This document shows positions 56,840 to 64,000 of a stretch of 64,000 nucleotides of DNA, one piece after another; within the stretch, counting starts at the first letter, position 1; every line of letters begins with the position of its first letter. The stretch covers positions 58,882,222 through 58,946,221 of the forward strand of contig OY998179.1 in assembly GCA_963921935.1 (NCBI GenBank). The letters are read 5' to 3'. The DNA is from Galeruca laticollis (lineage: Eukaryota; Arthropoda; Insecta; Coleoptera; Chrysomelidae). Made by a program: the position numbers and the translations under genes. Below the pieces are notes generated by a model. The model saw nothing but the letters and a program-made list of their open reading frames with translations, was not told the origin of the DNA and did no database searches.

Positions 56840-57720
56840 TATAAATTTTCACATTCCTTTTTTCTTTCGCTATGTAGATGATTGTATCACTGCCGTACCA
56901 AGAAATAAAACTCAAACCAATTTAGATAAATTTAACAGTTACCATGACAAACTTCAATTCACAATAGAAATAGAAAAACAAAACAAAATTTATTTTTTTA
57001 GACTTAACACTCCATCACAAAAACAATAGTATAAAAACATAGTGGTATACGAAAGAAACCTGGTCATCCAGATACCTGAATTTCAATTCACAACACCCCA
57101 TATCCCAAATAAGTCGGAAATTATTGGTCTCGCCGATCGTGCAATTAAACTATCTTGCCCAGAATTTTGGGACAATTCTATAGGAAAAGCAAAAATCAAT
57201 AACTACCCGGAAAAACTGATAAACACCATTTTTAAAAAACGCATGCATAACTTCCATAATCAAAACCTCCAAAAAAACAAAACAAACAAAAGTACCTTTC
57301 CTTGCCTTACATACCAGGATTATCCGAAAAATTCAGCAACATTTTTAAAAACCATAACATTACAATTGCACATAAAGGGTTCAACTTCAGTAAATTAGAG
57401 TCAAGAATTCCTGATCAAAAGAAAAGCAATATATTTTATCGAATTCCATGCGGGGACTGCGACAGTGTCTACATCGGACAAACTAGCCAATATTTAAAAA
57501 ATCAATTAAATGGTCACTAGTACGGTAAGAAAATAAAACTGCCTTAACAACACATATTCAAGAAGAAAATCATAGTTTTGATTTTGAAAATACAAAAATT
57601 TTGAAAAATGAAAATCACACCAGAAAAAGAGAAATTTATGAAACGATAGAAATACAGAGAAATAAAAAAAACTAAATTATGAAACCGACACAAAATGTTT
57701 AAGCAACATTTACAACAATA
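56840..57720 (+). pseudogene. Penelope RT C-terminal part and GIY-YIG endonuclease, broken
   Basis: FRYVDDCITAVPRNKTQTNL near 56867 carries the RT catalytic YVDD, then KLQFTIEIEKQNKIYFF. The frame at 57042-57398 covers the thumb/linker (KINNYPEKLINTIFKKRMHN). A shifted frame from 57302 has KSNIFYRIPCGDCDSVYIGQ and TSQYLKNQLNGH, with a stop, then ALTTHIQEENHSFDFENTKI and KREIYETIEI. The GIY-YIG block closely resembles that at 36252-36620. Confidence 0.82.
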
Positions 57721-58051
57721 TAATAAAACAGAATAATAAATTAAACAACTATTTTATGTAGGTAACCCAACAAAAACCTTAACTATTTATTAAAAGAAAA
57801 TAAATGCGTATAGGGAAAAAACATTCTCAAATAATACCATTAGACTTAGTCACCAGAACTACTATGAAAGTCGACGTACGCACACTGTTAGTTGTAAAAT
57901 GTTTTTAAATGTATTGTTAAAGTTCATTTTATTTTAGTTTATTTTAATATGTGATGTGGCACTCGCTGGAATATAATCCACAGGTATGTCATAGTCTTAC
58001 GTTGTATACACTAGGATAATAAAAACCGATTCTCTTTTAGTGTTTTATATT

Positions 58052-58078
58052 CTGATGGAGGTCAAAAACGACCGAAAC
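58052..58078 (+). ncRNA. Degenerate hammerhead-like core in the second Penelope element
   Basis: CTGATGG, GGTC...GACC (stem II, loop AAAAAC), GAAAC. The seventh core base is G instead of A, which would be expected to weaken or abolish cleavage. Confidence 0.5.
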
Positions 58079-58158
58079 GTCAATGAAATACATAATAATT
58101 TTAAAAACCATCAAAAGTTTTAATTAATCCAGGACCAAAAATTCATAATTATAATAAA

Positions 58159-58464
58159 ATGGCTACTCCACAATTACCTATTTAAAAAGAAGAATATCTG
58201 GATATGATATCAGAATTTGATGGAAACAATGCATTACTTCCTAGGTTTATTGAAATTTCAGAGAGTAAGTTTTATAATACTGTAGATGTAGGGGATTTTC
58301 AAAATGAATATTTGATATCCAGTATCTTAGCAAAAATAAGTGGTGATGTGGCTATAAACATTTCTTCTTGTACGATAAGAACTTGGGAAAATATGAAAGA
58401 TGCACTTCTTAATACTGTTACGAAACAGCACACTGGTATAGACCCTAAATCCGACTCTGTCTAA
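58159..58464 (+). pseudogene. Gag fragment of another LTR element
   Basis: It opens MATPQLPI, then a stop, then DMISEFDGNNALLPRFIEIS, QNEYLISSILAKISGDVAIN and TWENMKDALLNTV. This is the N-terminal Gag pattern of Gypsy/errantivirus-type elements. It ends where the next LTR begins (58458), so it is the remnant of an older element invaded by the Gypsy copy. Confidence 0.6.
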
Positions 58465-58885
58465 GCCAGGTATGGAAATTAAAATTATGGCGGATACGCA
58501 GTGTTTTTATAACTGTTTGGGACTATCTTATCTAAACATTGTTTTTGTGACCAGACTTATCTAGAAAAGGCCAGAAAAATTATTTGTGTCTGTGTAAGCC
58601 GCAGCCCGGAATTTTCTAGTAAGAAAGGCATTAATATAAATAAGGACCGATCAGCGGAGGAGTTAGTTGATAAAGTGATCTCGAGAAATAAACAAAAAAT
58701 ACACCGAACAGTAAAGTGCTAATATAAAGTTTGTGTGCATATAAATTAAATTTAAGTGATTAGTTAAGTATATATAAATTAAGTGTTAGTGAGTTAGTGT
58801 TTAAATAAATTAGTAAGTAGCCATACCGTGTGTTTAAAATTTATCCCACCCGTTTACAGTTTAAATAAATTAGAAAAACATTACA
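58458..58885 (+). repeat. Putative 5' LTR (428 bp)
   Basis: It starts TGTCTAAGCC and ends ACATTACA (TG...CA). It holds a core promoter (ATATAAATAAGGACCGATCAG near 58636) and is followed by a primer-binding site. There is no second LTR in the window to confirm the edges. Confidence 0.65.
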
Positions 58886-58886
58886 T

Positions 58887-58904
58887 TGGTGTCAGGTGTG
58901 GGGT
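58887..58904 (+). promoter_or_regulatory. Primer-binding site
   Basis: TGGTGTCAGGTGTGGGGT follows the LTR by one base. TGGTGTCAG is a common start of such sites in insect Gypsy elements. Confidence 0.65.
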
Positions 58905-58929
58905 AATATAAATAAATTGCTACGTAAAA

Positions 58930-60179
58930 ATGGCCAAGAGATTAAGGGATCTGAAAGTGGCGGAATCAAGAGCAGAATTGGAAGATCGTGAGTTGGAAAC
59001 GTCCGGCAAGAAAAGTGAATTAGTAGAAAGACTTGAAGTGGCACTGCAAAATGACGGCTTTGATCCAGAAACAGTTTTATTTAATGACGAGGCTTCCACC
59101 TTAATCTCGTCAATTTCTGCTGGTATTTCTACTTTGAAGAACGATATATCTGCCGATATCTTATTAATCAAAAACGACATTGCCGCTGACATTGAAAATG
59201 AAAATTCGTCTCTAAAATCTGAAATCGAGGATGAAATGTCAACGATGGACGAGAAAATCGAGAATAAAATGTCAACGATGGACGAGAAAATCGAGAATAA
59301 AATGTCAACGATGGACGAGAAAATCGAGAATAAGATTACGACGATAAACGAGAAAATCTAGGAGTTAGAGGAAAAGATTGCCGATTCAAGAACGCGAGGC
59401 ACGCCAGAGGAAGAAAAAAAGACCGAGCAAACGAAACCTTGCAAGCCAGAAACACTACCTAAGTTAGAAGACATTGGCAGTTTCACCCGAGTCAAGGCCC
59501 CAACGTTCGATGGAAAAATGTCGTGGACCAATGATGTGAAACAGTTTGAAGCAGCCGCTAAAGTGAATAATTGGTCCGATAAGGAGAAAACAGTGAACTT
59601 AACCATCGCGCTTCGCGGAGATGCCTTAGATGTACTCCAGACGATATCTTTGGAAGAAACGGATGACTTCGAGCAGCTGAAGAAGAGGTTGGACATGCGA
59701 TATGGTCATGAACATTTAGAACATTTGTACCAATCTCAGCTGAAGAACCGAAGGCAGAAACGTGATGAATCCCTTCAAGAATATGAAGTGGACATTGCCC
59801 GACTAGTTCGATTTGTTTATCCGTCAGCACCAGAGAACATGATGGAATGTCTGGGCATCCAGGCCTTTATTTATGGCTACGTGATCCCGATATGCAGAGG
59901 ACGCTTCGTTTAGCCCATCCGAAAACATTAGTCGACGCATTGAGCTGCCCTTGAATATGAAGCAGCAACGAAGGCTTCAGGATATAACAAAATCAGGACC
60001 ATCCAAGAAGAAGGTGACGAAGACAGATTTGACCAGTTTGTCAGTTTAATGAAAAATATGATGGACAAGAAACCGAGAAAGATCAGATGCTGGAATTGTG
60101 GTGAGCTAGGGCATGTACGTAGTTCATGTAAGCGCCCCAAGACTCCTGCAAACCAAGAACCCCAGTCACAGGAAAACTA
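58930..60179 (+). pseudogene. gag: Gypsy gag with SAP-like N-terminus and CCHC knuckle, broken
   Basis: ATG 58930 gives MAKRLRDLKVAESRAELEDR and SGKKSELVERLEVAL, a SAP-type DNA-binding fold (about residues 5-40). A long coiled-coil follows, with an 11-residue repeat (MSTMDEKIENK) and a TAG at 59358. The capsid-like part (APTFDGKMSWTNDVKQFEAA, LRGDALDVLQTI, QLKNRRQKRDESLQEY) runs to a stop near 59911. The end carries the knuckle CWNCGELGHVRSSC near 60089. SAP at the start of Gag is unusual and might tether the particle or preintegration complex to chromatin; that is inference. Confidence 0.82.
59236..59361 (+). repeat. 33-bp coding tandem repeat, four copies
   Basis: Units start at 59236, 59269, 59302 and 59335. 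The first three are nearly identical and the fourth is diverged. Encoded unit: MSTMDEKIENK, an 11-residue coiled-coil repeat. Confidence 0.92.
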
Positions 60180-60239
60180 GAACGAGTCGGCTACGAGGGG
60201 GCAGCACCGACCCATGATCGTTCCAAAGACCCTCTCATA

Positions 60240-61086
60240 CTGATAGCTTCTCTCAGATGTCGCAACGACAGTGTATATGTGGATGGCGAAGTAAATGGCA
60301 AGAAATATGCTCTGCTGGTTGACACTGGAGCAACTAGGACCATTATAGGACCAGAAATAATAAACTCCAAAAAGAAGCTTTTACCAACGAGACTGCGACT
60401 GCGGACCGCCACAGGTGAGAGTGCCAACGTTCACGGTGAGACACAAATCCAATTGGGAATTGGCGCAGAAAAGTTCACGCATACGGTAATCGTAGCTAAC
60501 ATTGAAGAATACGTGATTCTGGGAATGGACGTAATGAATGTACATGGTTTCCAATTAGACTTTAGAAACAGAACCATTAAAGTGGGTTCCGAGGAGGCGT
60601 TCCTGCATCCATATGAAGGCAACGCGGTGTTGGCAGCTGTACAGGAAAGGTACCGTTCTACCTGGACGATGCAAAACTATGATAGTAGCACGGCTACAGG
60701 GAATCATGGAGGAAGGTACACCGGTTATGATGGAGCCAAGGAACCACGACGAAGAAGTTGGCAAAGGAGTACTAATTGGAAAAGGATTGGTCACGTCGGC
60801 GAAAGAGATCCCAGTACGTGTGATAAACGTGAACGATTACCCAATTACAATCAAGAATGAAACCAAGATTGGATCCTGCGTACCAGTGACGTCTATAGTT
60901 CGTCAAACAACGACCACTGACAATTCTAATGCCAGATTCGAACAAATGTTATCAGTAGCTGGTCAATCTTTGGATCGAGCTAAAAAAAAGAGAATCTTGC
61001 AGTATCGAGACTTATTCGTACCAAAAGGAGGAAAGACTGGCAGAACATCAGCCGTCAAACACAAAATCGATACTGGTAATGCTTAG
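60240..61086 (+). pseudogene. pol: Gypsy protease and linker, broken
   Basis: DGEVNGKKYALLVDTGATRT has the aspartic protease active site (VDTGAT, about 60318), with IIGPEIINS. YVILGMDVMNVHGFQLDF (about 60510) is the conserved ILG block of retropepsins. The frame then shifts to 60613-61086 (MIVARLQGIMEEGTPVMMEP, the linker before RT) and ends at a stop (61084) near the RT start. Confidence 0.82.
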
Positions 61087-62094
61087 CCAATTAGACAATC
61101 AGCTCGAAGACTTCCACGAGCGAATAGAGAGGAAAAAGTAATAGAACCATCTACTAGTCCATGGGTGTCTCCAGTAGTGCTCGTCAAGAAAAAGGATGGA
61201 ACTACGAGATTCTGCGTGGATTATCGCCAGCTTAACAACGTGACGAAGAAAGACAGCTATCCCCTGCCTCGAATTGACGATACGCTAGACACTTTGGCCG
61301 GCAGCAAACTGTTTTCCACCTTGGACCTGAAGTCTGGTTATTGGCAAGCGGAAATGGACCTAGAAGATAAAGAGAAGACTGCTTTTACCACCGGATCTGG
61401 ATTATGGCAATTCAACGTCATGCCATTCGGGCTCTGTAATGCGCCTGCGACATTTGAAAGACTTATGGAAAATGTCTTGAGAGGGTTGTCTTCGAAGACA
61501 TGCCTGGTCTATTTGGACGACATCGTAGTACTGGGGAAGACATTTGACGAGCATCTGAAGAATTTGGAAGACGTATTCAAACGACTCCAAGCTGCCCAGC
61601 TCATGTTAAACCCGAAGAAATGTCAGCTATTCCAAAACCGAGTCAACTATCTAGGTCATATAGTGAGCAATGAAGGAGTGGCGGTGGATCCAGAGAAAAT
61701 TGCTTCCATTCAGCAATGGCCGCATCCAACCGACAAACATCAAATTAGGAGTTTCCCTGGACTTTGCACGTATTTTAGAAGATTTATCAGGAAGTTTGGA
61801 GATATTGCCAAGCCTCTAACGCGACTCACAGAAGAAGCAAGAGCTTTCCAATGGGACGAAGACTGTCAAACGGCTTTTGAAACCTTGAAGAGGCATTTAA
61901 CCTCGGCGCCGATATTAGGATATCCATTACCAGAGGGAGACTTTATTCTTGACACTGACGCAAGCAACGTAGGAATTGGTGGAGTGCTCTCACAGATCCA
62001 AGGAGGGCAAGAAAGAGTACTGGGATATTTCAGCAAAGTCCTCTCCAAACCAGAACGAAACTACTGCGTCACAAGAAGAGAATTTTGGCAGTAG
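61087..62094 (+). pseudogene. pol: Gypsy reverse transcriptase and start of RNase H
   Basis: Open from 61165 (SPVVLVKKKDGTTRFCVDYR), with STLDLKSGYWQAEM (first Asp), FNVMPFGLCNAPATFERLME, and the catalytic YLDDIVVLG at 61510. NRVNYLGHIVSNEGVAVDPE, FPGLCTYFRRFI and the RNase H start (ILDTDASNVGIGGVLSQ, about 61945) follow. The frame ends at 62094, where a one-base shift leads to the next segment. Confidence 0.9.
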
Positions 62095-63598
62095 TGAAGT
62101 CCGTGGAACACTTTTACCAGTATCTCTATTGTAGGAAGTTTTTAATCCGGACTGATCATGCAGCACTTAAGTGGTTGATGCAGTTCAAGAATCCCGAGGG
62201 CCAGATCGCTAGATGGATTGAACAACTTCAAGAATACGATTTCAACATCGAACATCGAGATGGTGTGAGTCACCGAAATGCCGACTCCCTGTCCAGACGG
62301 CCGTGCCAAACAGACTGCTCCCACTGCAACAAGGTGGAATCTAGGGAAGCTGTAGTTTCAAGAACTACTGTAGTCAACGAAGAATGGTCACCCACCAGGA
62401 TCAGAGAAGATCAGGAGAATTATCCTCACCTGAAGATGATCCGGCAATGGAAGAAAGAAAATCGACGACCTACCTGGCAAGAACTGTCAAAGTTTTCACC
62501 GAAACTCAAGGCGTATTGGGCTCAGTTGGACTCTCTTGTCGTGGAAGAAGGGCTGTTGAAAAGAGTCCTTGAAAACGATGATGGTTCCGAGATGAGGAGA
62601 CAGCTAGTTATCCCGAGAACAAGAGTAGCTGAGGTACTGAAGAAGTTACACGACAGTCCATCGGGAGGTCATCTGGGAGTGAAGAAAACCCTTCAGCGAG
62701 TCCGTGAATGGTTTTATTGGATGAACAGCTCCGACGATTTGAAGGACTGGTGTAAGAAATATACGACTTGTGCTACGAGTAATGGACCACATCGCAAGAG
62801 AAAGGCACCCATGAAACAGTACAATGTTGGAAGCCCTTTCGAAAGGATTGCTTTAGACATCGCTAGACCATTTCCGAGAACAGAAAATGGTAGCAAATAC
62901 ATACTGGTTATAATGGATTATTTCACAAAGGGGGCGGAAATTTACGCTATCCCGAACCAAGAGGCCACAACTGTCGCGGATGTATTGGTGGAAGTATTCA
63001 TCAGCCGATATGGAGTGCCCTTGGAAGTCCACAGTGACCAGGGAAGAAATTTTGAAAGCCATCTATTCCAGGAGATTTGCGAGAAGTTGGGAATAAAGAA
63101 GACCAGGACAACAGCATTACATCCACAGTCAGATGGAATGGTCGAGAGAATGAACAGGACTATTGGAAAATACCTGTCCAAAGTAGTATCCACTCATCAG
63201 AGAGATTGGGACCAGTATATTTCTCTATTCGCATTGGCTTATCGATCTGCCGTCAAAGAGTCCACGGGTGAAATACCGGCGAAAATCCTGTTTGGACGTG
63301 AAATGAGGCTTCCTTGTGACCTGGAATTTGGCTGTAGGCCTGGAGAAGATCTAGCAGCCGAAGACTACGCGATCCAATTGAGAAGAAGGCTGGACGATAT
63401 TCATGAATTAGTTCGAACAAATCTTCAAGTTGCCAGCGACAGAATGAAAAGTCGGTACGACACGCAGGCGGTTTTAAAGAAGGGGACAAAAGTATGGTTA
63501 CACAACCCGACGAGGTGAAAAGGATTTTCTCCAAAATTACAAAAATCCTGGGAAGGTCCATACTTAATTAAGAAAAGGATTGTTTACACAAAGAAAAT
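62085..63598 (+). pseudogene. pol: Gypsy RNase H end and integrase
   Basis: RNase H end: IRTDHAALKWLMQFKNPEGQ, IEHRDGVSHRNADSLSRRPC. Integrase: an HHCC-type finger (HDSPSGGHLG near 62651, CKKYTTCATSNG near 62752), and the DDE core with IALDIARPF (62847), VHSDQGRNFESH (63028) and QSDGMVERMNR (63126). The C-terminal WLHNPTR is followed by a TGA at 63516 and then KGFSPKLQKSWEGPYLIKKR, the end of the integrase. The reading is cut by LINE sequence near 63600. Confidence 0.9.
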
Positions 63599-63599
63599 C

Positions 63600-64000
63600 G
63601 ATGTGCAGCTCAACAACACTATGCGAATTATAAGCGGTACCATTCGCTCAACTCCAACACACTGGCTGCATGTTTTGAGCCACATACCACCCGCGGATCT
63701 CCGGCGAAGGAATGCCTTTCTTCGGGAATACAAGAAACTGATTGACAACCCACAGTTACCCACACATCGCGACATACCTGACCTGGAGAACGGCATACTT
63801 CGGTCCAGACACCCAGCAATAGTAACAGTCAAGGAAATGCAACGAACAGGGTTTAACATCATAGAATCTTGGTGAGAACAATGGCAGGTAGTGGGCCCCG
63901 GGCATTGTTAAACCCTCCCCTGCGTCACGGTGAAACCACCTGGGTATAAACTGCCTCTCCATATATGGTCATCCCTAAATCGTATTCGCACCAACCATGG
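63600..64000 (+). pseudogene. 5'-truncated LINE tail, end of ORF2, continues beyond the window
   Basis: MQLNNTMRIISGTIRSTPTH and WLHVLSHIPPADLRRRNAFL (63603-63690), then LRSRHPAIVTVK near 63800, and finally LPLHIWSSLNRIRTNHG at the window edge after frame breaks. These are the closing blocks of arthropod LINE ORF2 proteins (LNRIRTxHG precedes a zinc motif). The junction with the Gypsy element near 63600 marks the insertion point. Confidence 0.7.

Larger units (their letters stand above)
56830..58085 (+). mobile_element. Second Penelope-like element, 5'-truncated
   Basis: It starts inside the RT just before the catalytic YVDD, runs through the thumb and GIY-YIG endonuclease, and ends in a terminal region with a degenerate hammerhead-like core (58052-58078). 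It is related to, but diverged from, the copy at 35755-36622 and lies in the opposite orientation. Confidence 0.8.
58458..63598 (+). mobile_element. Gypsy-type LTR element with SAP-like gag, 3' end lost
   Basis: 5' LTR, primer-binding site, gag, protease, RT, RNase H and integrase in the Gypsy order. The 3' LTR is not in the window: the integrase C-terminus runs into LINE sequence at about 63600. Base composition is clearly less AT-rich than the flanks. Several stops and frameshifts. Confidence 0.85.

Overview
This is a 64 kb piece of a large, AT-rich, transposon-loaded arthropod genome, almost certainly an insect and possibly a beetle. The evidence is an env-bearing Gypsy element of the insect errantivirus type, R1-like and I-like LINEs, Penelope-like elements, a piggyBac element, mariners, and a secreted CAP (antigen-5 type) protein gene. 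The species cannot be named from the sequence. There is no bacterial operon structure and I recognise no rRNA or tRNA. I am confident of only one host gene. It is a three-exon CAP gene on the minus strand, spanning 44747 down to 26007, with canonical splice sites and matching phases. Its 2.4 kb intron 1 holds a ~172-bp satellite, and its 15.3 kb intron 2 is packed with mobile elements.

Layout. 1-9150: decayed copies of two high-copy invertebrate gene families without a standard name (A: 987-2581 minus; B: 4548-6735 plus), a decayed pogo-like transposase (2590-3260 minus) and a pair of hairpin repeats (3378-3625). 9150-15000: a dispersed repeat split by an R1-like LINE (9469-14919), which itself contains a 3.2 kb orphan AT-rich block. 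15212-24746: a three-level nest, in which a Tc1/mariner element with ~500-bp TIRs holds a second mariner (15338-20583), which holds a 5'-truncated R1-like LINE (16860-20490, 17-bp target duplication). The outer element also carries a 118-bp tandem repeat and a ~810-bp palindromic element. 24840-25750: another dispersed repeat copy. 26007-44747: the CAP gene. Its intron 2 contains the errantivirus (26934-33863), a Penelope 3' end with a hammerhead-like core, a family A fragment and a Crypton (37971-41014). 44978-49640: a diverged inverted-repeat pair around a piggyBac (47061-49330, TTAA duplication). 50868-56575: an I-like LINE interrupted by a 426-bp Crypton deletion derivative. 56830-58085: a second Penelope fragment. 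58159-63600: a gag fragment followed by a Gypsy element whose gag starts with a SAP-like domain. 63600-64000: a 5'-truncated LINE tail running off the window.

The most interesting system is the Crypton pair. The long copy has a tyrosine-recombinase pseudogene. The short copy is an internal-deletion derivative sitting in the LINE reverse-transcriptase frame, and the empty site can be read from the LINE coding frame. Both copies share an 11-bp target (TTTTTATCTAA), have TTTATC at both ends, and carry a ~115-nt hairpin near one end. A second hairpin near the other end is perfect in the short copy and imperfect in the long one. This fits site-selective integration by a tyrosine recombinase.
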